Part shown: piece after piece, positions 34,038-43,732 of the stretch | Position numbering within the stretch: position 1 is the first letter of the stretch | Layout: every line of letters starts with the position of its first letter | Assembly: GCA_015847255.1 (NCBI GenBank) | Contig: JADLZK010001321.1 | Span: 62,001 to 126,000, forward strand | DNA: 64,000 nt | Direction: 5' to 3' | Source: Hyparrhenia diplandra | Lineage: Eukaryota > Streptophyta > Magnoliopsida > Poales > Poaceae | Position numbers and translations under genes: made by a program | The notes under the pieces: model-generated | Database searches by the model: none | Told to the model about the DNA's origin: nothing | The model's input: the letters and a program-made list of their open reading frames with translations, nothing else

Positions 34038-36241
34038 TCAGCTTGGTCCCTTTTTTCTGCTTTCCCCCTGTTTCTTGGGTGTTTTGTCCCCCTGTACACC
34101 CCTTAGGTTATTGTCCACTGGCTCCAAAGTCAGATTCTTCCCCTCAATAGCATGTGTTTTGGCCAAAATCCTCTCTCTGTGCTGCCTATAGTTGGCTTCT
34201 GACAAAGCTGCTCTGGCAATTTCTTCCATCCTCATAGCACTTATGACTTCGTGGACCTCATCATCATTCTCCCCCAGGCTAATATCACATATATTTGCTA
34301 TGTCTTCTAGTTCCTCAGTTTCATAAGAATCAAGGACAGTAAATAAATTTGGAAGAATTGTATGGTTACCTTGCATCTCATGCGTCGCTTGTTGTGCCCT
34401 GGAACTCTTCTGAATGCCACGGTAGGGCGAAACCTCCTCTTGTGAGATTTCCTGGTGAGCTGGGTCGACTCCCACCCCGCCGCATTTTGTAGTGGGGAGA
34501 CACCCCCTGTCTCCACTTCCACACCCCCCAATGTGTCTTCTTTCTCCCTTGTGTCTTGGTCAACCATCCCCTCACCCATCAGCTCCTGGGGTGTCAGCCT
34601 ATCATCGTCGGTCTTTGTGCTTTTCTCCTATTCCTCCTCATCATCATATTTCAATGTTGGCCACTTGGTTTTGGGCACAAAGCGATGATTCCCCCTCGGT
34701 GTGAGCGAGGAAGTGATCTTTTGGGATGTTGTCATTTTCTTGTGTAAGGCTCTCTTCTTGTGTTGTGGTTTCCCCTTCCTCTAGGTCATTGAGAAATTCG
34801 GTTGTCCCTCCTATCTTCATCAGCATGTCGGTAGAAGGGTCATACATGGCTATAGGTGTGATCCGACCGCCGGACTCTCTTTCCCTATTCTCTGCGCAAA
34901 CTCCTCGGGTGGCTGCTCACCAAAGCTATTTTTATTTTCAGTGCATCGATTTCCTTTGGGTTCGAGGCCACTCTCTTGTGTCGGGGGATTGGGGCTGTCA
35001 CCTTTGTCTCCTTCGGTGGGTATTCTTCATCCTCCGGCCGGATCATCATCGTCGTAGTCGTTGTCCTTGTCTTCATCGGGTTTATGAGGAGGTGGGGGTT
35101 TGCTTCCCTGAGGTAGGTTTAGCTTTGTCGATCTCGGCACAAATTTAATGTCATGCCCAACCCCGTCTATGAAGATCTCCAGATATCCTCTTATCTTGTT
35201 GATCTCCCGCATCTAATCTTAGCTCTAACAGGACCCATTTTAATGAGAGAGAGTTCATCAATTGTCACAACTTCACCAGCCATTTCAGCAATTACTGTTG
35301 TCGCATCCACGTTCTCGGCACTATAAAGTGCGTTGTACATCGAACAACCGGTTTGAAGGACGGTAGAAGGCGTGGGGTCAGATTAGATGGTGACTTTATG
35401 CTTGCGATAATGTTATGCAGCGCCATAGAAAAGCCAGATGATCTAGAGAATGCCTCAAGGATCTTCTTGTTGGGGAAATTGGCAAGGTATTCTTTCTCAG
35501 ATATCTGCCTCACCTTCCACTGTCATTCATTGTCAATGAGGTGCTTCAGTTCTTGTTCCATTTTCTCTGCATTTGCTTCGCCACTTTTGACCCGAATTAG
35601 CCCCAAATGTTCAGGAGATTTCTGGGCTTTGTTCACCCCAGGGACTTTGAGGCGGTAGAAACCTTGGCCAGGAAAACCAAAACCATACATGTGCATAGTA
35701 TTACTCTTGTTGAAAGGGCATTTCTTTGGCTAAATGGCTGTCTCCTTACATCTGAAGCAGAAGGGAGGATTAGTGCAATTCGCCTGATGGTGTCCTCCTT
35801 GTCTGCACCAGAAACAGACGTCTTCCTCCTTCTGGCGAGTGCTAGGTTTGCCCAAATCTCCTCTGACTCCATCTCCTCTAGCAAAATCTCTACCTCGATT
35901 GTAGTTCTCTCTATGGTCTCCCCACCTATCCTATCATGAACCGATGGATGCGGCGTACCTTGTCTGGTTCGGATCTGCGGTATTCTGTTGACCCTTGTTG
36001 AAGAAACCTGGTCTTGGATCCACCGCTCTCCGCTTGATGTTCGGATCCTCTTCCACGGGACTCGAGCGCCACCACCTCCCCATGTTGTCCCTCGAGACGG
36101 TCGGTCTCTCGGCTGCGCTTCCGTCGAAAATCGCTCATCACCATGCCTCCCACGATGGGGCCTCCGTGAAGAACCTCCCTCCTTGTCTCTCATCTCGAAT
36201 CTTCTCTTCGGGCCTCCTCCGTTGTCATACTCTCTCGACAT
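34038..36241 (-). pseudogene. LINE ORF1 (RNA-binding protein with zinc knuckles)
   Basis: ATG 36241 (MSREYDNGGGPKRRFEMRDK) begins an Arg-rich N-terminus. A CCHC-type knuckle reads CFWCRQGGHHQANC near 35820-35780, with a second CFRCKE start 15 bp on. The remaining 1.7 kb down to about 34040 is broken by frameshifts, with segments such as DYDDDDPAGG acid runs. ORF1 of plant L1 elements binds the transcript. The end next to ORF2 is ill defined. Confidence 0.75.
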
Positions 36242-36291
36242 CTCGCCCGATTGGACTATACGCAAAGGACATCGAGGCGGTTGTTGATCCA

Positions 36292-37330
36292 TGGCCTCCA
36301 TCTCGTCGGCCCCGCGCGCGGGCGCTCGCCATCCCGCCATGCCGCGGCGGAGTCTCGGCGTCGCCCACGCCTCGCCCCGCGGACGTCATCGTGGCGAGGT
36401 CGTCATCAGCGTGTCGTCGAGAAGAGCACCGGATCGATCCGGTGACCGATGCTCACCGCACCAACTACCGAGGGAGTGGTCGTTGCTCATGCGGGTCAAC
36501 ATGGAGGCGTGGGGTTTACGGCACGCCCGTCGAGCCCGACTCGGCGACATCATCAGTACCGCGAGGACCGCCTCGCCCTTGCCGCCATCCTCCGCTCCGT
36601 TCCGGCGGACGGAGATGCTCGACTCCCTCGCGCTAGGAAACGCGCGGCGCGCTCAACCCGGGGGCGGTGAAGACCGCGGCGCGTCGGCGTTCGGCGTCAA
36701 CGAGGAAGCTAATGCCCAGCCTTGGTGAAGAAGGAGTTCAGCGAGATCACCTTCAGGGCCGGTGAGTCCGTCGGCGACTTCTCCATGCGGCTCGTCTCCC
36801 GACCAACAAGATTTGCATCCTCGGCTCCGACGTTGGCGACGTCGACATAGTGAAGAAGATCCTTGAGGTCGCCCACGACTCTCTCGCGGGTTGCCATCTC
36901 CATCGAGACCTTCTTTGACCTCAACACCCGGCGGCCGAGGGAGGTGGTTGGTCGCTGCGCCAAGTGGAGGAACGCCCGGAGGAAGAAGAAGGCGATGCCG
37001 CCACCGGCGTTGCCTAGCAAGACCGTCTCACGACAAAGCGGGGCCGCCTCCTTCTCGGCTAGGAGGAGTGGCTCGAAGCTCAATCGGCCGGGGCAGCGGT
37101 GGTTCAGGCTCCGGGGACAAGAAGGGCGAAAGGGCAAGCGCGGCCGCGGCCGCGGTGGCCGTGGGCAGCAGCCGCGGTGCAAGCCGTGACCCCAACAAGC
37201 TACCGATGACTCCCTGCTTCAAGTGTGATAAGATGGGCCATTGGGCTAGGGACTGCCCTAAAAAGCCCAAGAAGAAGGGACAGGACCATCTGGCCCAAGT
37301 CAACGAGGAGGAGGAGCCCACACTCCTTAT
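36292..37330 (+). pseudogene. Copia gag with CCHC knuckle
   Basis: ATG 36292 lies just after the LINE target duplication. After an initial GC-rich stretch the gag core appears in shifting frames: TNYREWSLLMRVNMEAWG (near 36460-36520), EDRLALAAILRSVP (36565-36605), VAISIETFFDLNT (36890-36930), then a Gly/Arg-rich linker. The zinc knuckle CFKCDKMGHWARDC (37215-37256) fits C-x2-C-x4-H-x4-C and is followed by PKKPKKKGQDHLAQVN. The protein would form particles and bind RNA. At least four frameshifts are present. Confidence 0.85.
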
Positions 37331-37399
37331 GGCCAGGCGTCCATCGTCAACGCCTCATCCTCATCCCCTCCCTTCGCCTCCATATCGCCGCCGGCGTCC

Positions 37400-37760
37400 C
37401 GCCGCGTCGAGATCCTGGAATAGAAGGTCTTCGCCGAGCTCGGTCCGCGCGAGGATCGGGATCCCCACCAATGGGTACTCGGCGGTGGGGTGACAAACCA
37501 CATGAGTAGCACCGCGGGGGCCGCCGCCGAGCTTGACACCAACGTCCACGGTATCGTCCGCTTCGGGGACGGATCCGTGGTGGAGATAGAAGGCCGCGGT
37601 TCCGTCGTCTTCTCCTGCAAGAACGGCGAGCACAGCGCCTTGACGGGCGTCTACTACATACGAGGCTGACGGCTGACATCATCAGCCTTAGTCGGCTTCG
37701 AGGAGCCGGCTGCCGCATCGTCATCGACGTCGGCGTTCTCAAGATCTATGAGCCTGGGCG
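37400..37760 (+). pseudogene. Copia protease, catalytic motif altered
   Basis: The expected W-x-L-D-(T/S)-G-A-T-N-H-M active site reads WVLGGGVTNHMS (37470-37506). The catalytic Asp is Gly, and the T-G-A is changed as well. Downstream ELDTNVHGIVRFGDGSVVEI and EGRGSVVF match the copia protease fold, as does the GVYYI segment. A frameshift or stop follows near 37665. Confidence 0.8.
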
Positions 37761-37763
37761 CAA

Positions 37764-38706
37764 GTGGCTCGCCCGGGTGAAGAGATCCTCCACACGCCCT
37801 GTACCGCTCGAGCTCAAGATTGGGCGACCCGTGTGCTTAGATGCCCACAACATCGAGGTGGCTTGGCGCCGCACGCAAGGTTCGGCCACATCGGTTTCCG
37901 ATCCCTGCGCCGCCTCGCCAACCACAACATGGTGCGCGGCCTCCCGGCGCTGGAACAGGTTGAACAAGTCTGCGACGCCTGCCTCGCCGGCAAGCACCGG
38001 CGCACCTCCTTCCCGAGCAAGCACACCCGCGGCCGCTGCGGCATCCTTGACTGATCCACGGCGATCATTGCGGCCCAATCACCCCCACCACTCTAAGCGG
38101 CAACAAGTTCTTCCTACTACTCGTGGATGACCTCGGCCGCTATAAGTGGCTGATGTTGTTGCCGAGCAAGGACCACGCCGCCGCCACGCTCAAGAATTTC
38201 CAGGCCAGCGTCGAGGTGGAGGCGGGCGCGAAGCGAAGGCGCTCCGCGACCGATTCGGGGGGATTCACCTCCATTGCTTTCGGGCAGTGCTGGCGCGAGA
38301 ATGAGGAGTTCACCGGCAACTCACCGCCCCCTATTCTCCACAACAGAATGGGGTGGTGGAGCGCCGAACCGAGCGTCGTGGCCATGGCGTGCTGCATGCT
38401 CAAGGCGAAGAACCTCCCGGGACATACGGGGGAGGCCGTCTCCATCGCCATGCACATCCGAGCGAGCACCAACGAGGGCACTCGATGGCAAGGCGTCGTT
38501 CGAAGCTGGCATGCGGAGCAGCCGCATGTTCACTACCGAGCGTTCGGCTGCATCGCCCATGTCAAGAACATGCGCCCGGCCTCAAGAAGCTCGGCGACCG
38601 GAGCTCTCCAATGATCTTCGTTAGCTACAAGAGCAGCTCCAAGGCGTATCGCTTCTACAACCCCGTCACCGAGCGTCGTCATCTCCGGGGATGTCGTGTT
38701 CGATGA
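37764..38706 (+). pseudogene. Copia integrase
   Basis: The zinc-binding part reads HARFGHIGFRSLRRLA, then VCDACLAGKHRRTSFPS (37870-38020), an H-x3-H...C-x2-C pattern. The catalytic core shows FFLLLVDDLGRYKWLMLLPS (38110-38170), a DSGGF remnant of the second-Asp block near 38255 and GVVERRT with the third acidic residue (Glu) near 38350-38375, followed by VAMACCMLKAKNLPG and VHYRAFGCIAHVKN. The elements lie in different frames. It would insert element cDNA into the host genome. Confidence 0.85.
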
Positions 38707-39085
38707 GGCGGGTGAATGGAAGTGGGGACGCACACGGCGTCGTCGACACCGCGCCCGACCGAGCCGTTCGTCGTCAGTACACCGAGGGAGTTCATGCCTG
38801 CTGGAGCAGCAGAACAAGGGAGCACGACGCCACGCACTCCGTCGCCTATACCAGCTACTTCAGCCTCGCTAGTTCAGTTCGTCTCTCCCCCCGCGAGAAG
38901 ACGGCTGAACCTCAACGACGACCACGCGATGATGCGCCGCTGCAGTTCCATGCCCTCGACACCATCCTTGGCGCATCCTCCACACCAGGATTGGCGCCGC
39001 AGGATCTCGACGTCAGCTCTACTTCACGTCTGCAGAGGAATCGCCGGCGTTCGCGGCTGCGGCGCGAGCCAAGCTGGCGGCGGCC

Positions 39086-40305
39086 ATGAATGAGGAGATG
39101 GACTCCATTATCGACAATGACACCTGGGAGCTCGTGGAGCTGCCACCCGGCCATCGCGCCATAGGCCTGAAATGGGTCTTCAAGGTCAAGCGCGACGAGC
39201 TCGGGAACATTGTTCGCCACAAGGACTGGCTCGTCGCAAAGGGCTATGTCCAGCGCGCCAGCGTCGTCTTTGACAAGGTGTTTGCGCCCATCGCTCACAT
39301 GGAGTCGGTACGCCTAATGCTTGCTCTGGCGGCGCACAAGGAGTGGCAAGTCCATCACATGGATGTGAAGAGCGCTTTCCTCAATCGCGCAGCTGCCCGG
39401 TTTCGTCGTCAAGGGCGCCGAGCGCAAGGTTCTGCGCCTGAACAAAGCGTTGTACGGGCTCAAGCAGGCACCCAGGGCCTGGAATGCCAAGCTTCGATGC
39501 CATGATGTTGGCACTTGGTTTCCAGAGGAGCAGCTCTGAACACGGCTTCTACACGCGTAGCAGGGGTACGTCGCGGCTCATCGTCGGCGTCTACGTCGAC
39601 GATCTCATCATCACAGGCTACGGGAATGACGACATCATGGCGTTCAAGGCTGAGATGAAGAAGGTATTCCGCATGAGTGACCTTGGCTTACTCTCATATT
39701 ATCTGGGCATCGAGGTTCACCAGGACAATACCGGCATCAAGCTGTGGCAAACTGCGTATGCTGAGAAACTCCTGGAGCGAAATGGGATGAAGGACTGCAA
39801 TCCATCCCTGGTGCCCATGGAACCGTGCTTGAAGCTCAGCACAGTCAGTGACACGCCTGCTGCTGATGCCACCGAGTACAGGCGAGTCATTGGCGGGCTG
39901 AGGTACCTGATCCACACAAGGCCAGACCTCGAGTTCGCCGTCGGGTACCTTAGTCGATTCATGGAGAAGCCTCACGAGGAACACGTTGTCACCATGAAGC
40001 GCATACTACGGTATGTGGCGGGCACGCGCGGCTGCGGGCTGTTCTATGCCAGGGAGAAGGGGAACTGCGCTCTGAAGCTCACCGGCTACAGCAACGCCGA
40101 CTTGGCCGGCGACCTCGACACACGGAAGAGTACAAGCGGCGTCATCTTCTTCCTCGCCGGCAGCCCTGTCACCTGGCAATCCTCCAAGCAGAAGGTTGTG
40201 GCTCTGTGCTCATGTGAGGCAGAGTACATTGCGGCAGCCATCGCCGCATGCCAGGGCGTCTGGCTTGCACGCGTCTTCGAGCGACATCAGGGGGGGAGAA
40301 GATAG
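39086..40305 (+). pseudogene. Copia reverse transcriptase and start of RNase H
   Basis: ATG 39086 lies in MNEEMDSIIDNDTWELVELP, the conserved RT opening, then AIGLKWVFKVKRDELGNI, VHHMDVKSAFLN and, after a frameshift near 39400, ALYGLKQAPRAW. The second segment (39484-40305, 273 codons open) contains YVDDLIITG at 39592-39618, the catalytic box, DLGLLSYYLGIEV, and the connection and RNase H region (SNADLAGDLDTRKSTSGVIF, then SSKQKVVALCSCEAEYIAAA). The SNAD block usually reads SDAD. This is the best preserved copia segment in the window. Confidence 0.9.
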
Positions 40306-40563
40306 GCGCGCCAGAGCTCAAGATGGACAACATGTCCGCCATTGCCCTCACCAAGAACCCCGTCTTCCACGACAGATCAAAGCACATCGCTACCCGCTAC
40401 CACTACATCCGAGAATGCGTCGATGGGGGAACATCATCATCAGCTACACTCCGGCGGCATCCCAGCTAGCGGACATCCTCACCAAGGGGCTTGGTCGTGT
40501 TCGCTTTCAAGAGCTCTGCATCAAGATCGGCGTTGAGGTCCATCCAGGTGATCAGTCCAAGGC
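40306..40563 (+). pseudogene. Copia RNase H C-terminus
   Basis: In other frames: LKMDNMSAIALTKNPVFHDR, SKHIATRYHYIREC, then YTPAASQLADILTKGLGRVR and FQELCIKIGV, the normal C-terminal blocks of copia RNase H. The stop TAG at 40565 lies just before the PPT. Confidence 0.85.
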
Positions 40564-40575
40564 TTAGGGGGGAAA
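40564..40575 (+). other. Copia polypurine tract
   Basis: TTAGGGGGGAAA lies directly before the 3' LTR start TGTTAAC. Confidence 0.85.
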
Positions 40576-40985
40576 TGTTAACTTAATCCTAGCTGATCAC
40601 CGTCATGTGCATACACTAGGACAGCTGCTTTCGTTTTTTCCTTTGTTAGCAAGTCTGTGCACGTCGTGGTGTACGTTTTGTGAGCCCGCGCTCCGCACGG
40701 CGGGTGCGTCCGCGTCGTAGGGACGGCGTGCGGTGCTGCGGTGACCACGGGATGGCGTGGCCCAGTAAAGACGTGCACACCGCACGTTCTAGTACGTAGT
40801 TGGTTACTAAGTTTAGTCCTTTGTTTCCATAAGTACTCTGTTTAATACAACGAAAAAAGCTGCTGGTTGTTTTGAGCGGCACCAAACTCTGTTTCTCTGT
40901 TCTTGCCGGCGTTCCCGGCGTTCCCACTGCTCACCATCGTCTCCGGCCACCTACCGGGCGTCGAAACTTCCAGTGATCTACGACA
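40576..40985 (+). repeat. Copia 3' LTR, 410 bp
   Basis: Starts TGTTAACTTAATCC and ends ATCTACGACA. It matches the split 5' LTR (19128-19357 plus 29975-30153). Confidence 0.9.
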
Positions 40986-41540
40986 TCGGCAAATGTGCTG
41001 TTGTTTACAGCATCAGCATCCAACCAAAAGCAAGCAATCTGTACACCGGTCGCAGGGCAAGGGTGCAGGCAGGCCGACGCGTTTGGGGGCGACATCCGCT
41101 GCCACAATAAGCATTGGATGTCCCATGCCACACCCCGACACAAAATCCACTTCTTTCTTTGTCACACTCAGATCCAATTTGGATGGCCCATGAACACAGG
41201 TGCGCGTGTTTACTATCATATTACTAGTTGATCAACAGTGGAGCCAACTTATAAGTCTATGTCCACCAGCAATAGCACCTTCGGGTTAACCCTTTTGCAC
41301 GAAGCGGAGACGGAAGTATAAGCGAGTGCTATGTGTATGCGTGTTCACTCCCTACGGAAGGGCTAGACGATGCGACGTTGGTGGGTGGGGTGTTACAAAT
41401 GGTATCAGAGTCGACCCTTGCGGTTGGGCAACTTGGGGTGGCTTAACGGAATAAAGTGGGCATATTTAGTCAGTCTATCTACTATTACTACACTCTTTCC
41501 TTCTGGTCTCGGTAATCCTTCTAAAGTCCATTATAATGTG
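40986..41540. other. Gypsy LTR/PBS debris and unassigned sequence
   Basis: GGGTGTTACAAATGGTATCA at about 41388-41407, then GAGTCGACC, looks like an LTR end followed by an initiator tRNA-Met type primer site. The rest of the LTR is not bounded. 40986-41220 has no recognised content. Confidence 0.4.
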
Positions 41541-41559
41541 GCTCCAAATGCTTACTGAC

Positions 41560-41949
41560 AGGGGTAAAGGTTGAAGCAAATTTGGATATTTCACATTTTC
41601 ACCTCTGTTGATTTGACAGACTTCGCAATGCTTGACCTATTTGTACACATCTTGTTTCATCCCAGAACAAACTTTTTTTAGGCGTTGGTACGTAGCCAAA
41701 ATGCCGGAATGTCCCCCAGCTCCCATGCACTTCCCGGACAATTTGACCCCTAAGTTAATTTCCATTTCCTACATACAGTCTAGTTCCTTTCATGAGTAGT
41801 CCATACTTTTTTCTTGGCATTCAGCGGGCATGTCCTTCACTTTCTCAAGCTTCTCTTTATTTCACTTTCAAGGCCATTTCGTAGCTATTTATAACCTCCT
41901 GAAGCCACTCGGGCATCACTATGCTTATGGCCGCTTCGATCACACCTCA
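41560..41949 (-). pseudogene. Ty3/gypsy integrase zinc-binding fragment
   Basis: On the minus strand, near 41720-41600, the reading gives GAGGHSGILATYQRLKK, then MKQDVYK and VKHCEVCQINRGEN. This is the H-x-H...C-x2-C (integrase H2C2) block between RNase H and the integrase core of chromovirus-like gypsy elements. The segment up to 41949 matches the RNase H to integrase linker weakly (PEWLQEVINSYEMALKV-like) with stops. The CACTA end begins at 41950, so the fragment was probably cut by that insertion. Confidence 0.65.
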
Positions 41950-42450
41950 CACTGGTAGAGAGGCGACCTTTGTTCCAGGCCTTTTGTCCCGGTTCAAATA
42001 TGGACCCGGGACAAAAGGCTTTGGGGCGACGTGGCCTCGAAAGGCCTCGGGCGCCGCCCCCTTTAGTCTCGGGTGGTAAAACCATCCGGGACTAAAGGCA
42101 CAACATAATAATTGGTGCCGGCCTTTTGTCCCGGTGGTTTTACCACTGAGACTAAAGAGTACCCCTTTAGTCTCGGGTTGTAAAACCACCGGGGACAAAA
42201 GTTTTAGCCCCGGTCGTTTACCACCCCAGACTAAAGGGGGTCCTTTAGTCTAGGGTGGTTTTACCAACCGGGATAAAAGGCCCCGCCCCTATAAATTGAT
42301 CAACTCTCCTGCTTCTTCCTCCTGCCCGAGCCATTCTAGCTTCAACCGAGAGAGCTCAAGCTCTCCATGGCGCCTCTCTCCTAGGGAGGTGCTGCTGAAT
42401 TTTTTCTTCATCAATTTGTGAAGATTTCTCTCCATCAAAAGTGTTGCCAA
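41950..42450 (+). mobile_element. CACTA (En/Spm-type) transposon end
   Basis: Starts with the terminal CACTGGTAGAGAGGCGACC. It is followed by a subterminal array of inverted TTTAGTC...GACTAAA and TTTTGTCCCGG...CCGGGACAAAA arms, then TATA box CTATAAATTG near 42289 and a leader-like stretch with an ATG at 42367. This is the usual 5' end of grass CACTA elements. The transposase gene and the other terminus are not in the window. Confidence 0.75.
41968..42282. repeat. CACTA subterminal inverted-repeat array
   Basis: At least four hairpin-forming units: 41970-42023, 42060-42098, 42122-42158 and 42166-42201, with a fifth near 42242-42280. Arms read CCTTTAGTCTCGGGTGGT and its inverse. Such arrays are transposase-binding regions in CACTA elements. 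Confidence 0.75.
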
Positions 42451-43052
42451 GGTTTGATTCTTCATCCTCCCTTCATTTGTTGTGATTAAACTTCATTTTA
42501 TGATATAGAGACTTAGAAAATAGAAATTTAAATTTTTAGGTAGGAGGAGCTAAGAGATGAGGTTTTTAATATACTTTAGATTTAGTAACAAGTAGTTATT
42601 TAGCTACTAGCATTGAATCTTCTTTTATTCATTTTTACTAAGCATTTTTTTGTTTTTATATAAATAAAATTGAATTTTACTTTGAGGTAGAAAATAAATT
42701 TAACATTTAGATAGCATAATGTATCGTTAATTTAATTTAGGTACAAAATAAATGTAACATTTAGGTAGGAAATACAACATAATGCAGGTAATTTAATTTC
42801 TCTTTCATATATCGGTATTATGATTTAGATAAAATAATAAAGTTCTTTCATATAATGAGCTGAGTCCAGCTAGCACTGAGCCGAGCGAGCTAACAAGCAT
42901 CGAGCATCAAGCTTTTTGTACAGCCCGAGTTGCACCCTCTGCGATCACCAAGTGGATGACTATAGTATTCTTGAGTCGTCGCTGTCGGTAGTTGAGCCAC
43001 TCTTGAACCACCTGCACTTGTAATCATGAAATGAATTAGTTGAATACTATAT
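42451..43052. other. AT-rich, unassigned
   Basis: Possibly an intron or interior of the CACTA element (TTTAGGTA(C/G)AAAATAAAT words repeat at 42680-42750). No ORF or known motif. Confidence 0.35.
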
Positions 43053-43601
43053 TGACGGAGGTAGACCTACTGGGCTACCTAAGGCCCATGAAGACCCATG
43101 CCTTAGGAAGGCCCGATCCAGTCAGGCAGGCCGACTAAGGCAGGGAGGATACAGCAGTCCCTGGCGTGGAGTCCAAGCGTGCGCCAAATTAGGATAGAAT
43201 AGAGTCCTACTCGGTTAAGATCATGTATTTCCTCGTAACCGACTAGTAAAGCAATTTGCAATCCGACTTGTAACCTGAGCCCCTGGACTATATAAGGCGG
43301 CCCGGGACCCTGCCTATGGGCATCTAATCTATTCTCATAGGTTTAGCCTCGCACTCGTGCCCTCGGAATCCCGATCCGTGAGCACCCCCTATCAGAAGCA
43401 TTTCTGGCTTTTGTTAAACATCAATACAATCATCACCGAACACAGGACATAGGGTGTTACACCTTCGTGGTAGTCTGAACTTGTTCAAACCCTTGTCTCG
43501 TCTTGTGTTACCATCAAGATCTTGTTATGTCCATCGCCTCTCCCTAAAACTTACCATCTTGGGCACTCCCCTGGTGTACTTACCGGAACCCAAATCCGTC
43601 A
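43053..43601 (+). repeat. Gypsy 5' LTR, 549 bp
   Basis: Begins TGACGGAGG and ends AAATCCGTCA, giving a 7-bp terminal inverted repeat TGACGGA/TCCGTCA. TATA box GACTATATAAGG at 43288-43299. The GACATAGGGTGTTACACC and AACCCTTGTCTCG words are common in grass gypsy LTRs. Confidence 0.75.
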
Positions 43602-43732
43602 GAGTCGACCGATTCCCTCGGGTTGCTCGATCAAAGTTTTGGTGAATTCTAGTCACTAGATTTACCCTCTGACCCAACCTAGTGATCCACTCGGCTAGCT
43701 CTGGCCGAGAGGTTTTTGCATCCATCAGCGAT

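Larger units (their letters stand above)
30170..36270 (-). mobile_element. L1-clade LINE with 12-bp target duplication
   Basis: A non-LTR retrotransposon in reverse orientation. The poly(A) tail appears as a 20-T run at 30170-30189; the 5' end is near 36270. Its flanks are ATCGTGGCGGTT on the left (from about 30159) and ATCGAGGCGGTT on the right (36271-36282), a target duplication with one difference. It carries ORF1 with CCHC knuckles and ORF2 with endonuclease, RT and a C-terminal zinc-finger region. It is close to full length, but ORF2 is frameshifted. Confidence 0.9.
19128..40985 (+). mobile_element. Ty1/copia element, split by nested insertions
   Basis: The element proper consists of 19128-19357, 29975-30169 and 36271-40985. 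The 5' LTR is in two halves (230 and 179 bp) that together match the 3' LTR at 40576-40985 (410 bp). Insertions are a decayed gypsy with E2 inside it (19358-29974) and a LINE (30170-36270). Gene order after removing the insertions is gag, protease, integrase, RT, RNase H, the copia order. No matching target duplication flanks it (TAATT on the left, TCGGC on the right). Confidence 0.9.

Noticed and set aside
41013..41219. Possible Cys-rich protein on the minus strand
   Set aside because: A superficial Cys pattern only; no family recognised and the region is flanked by retrotransposon debris.
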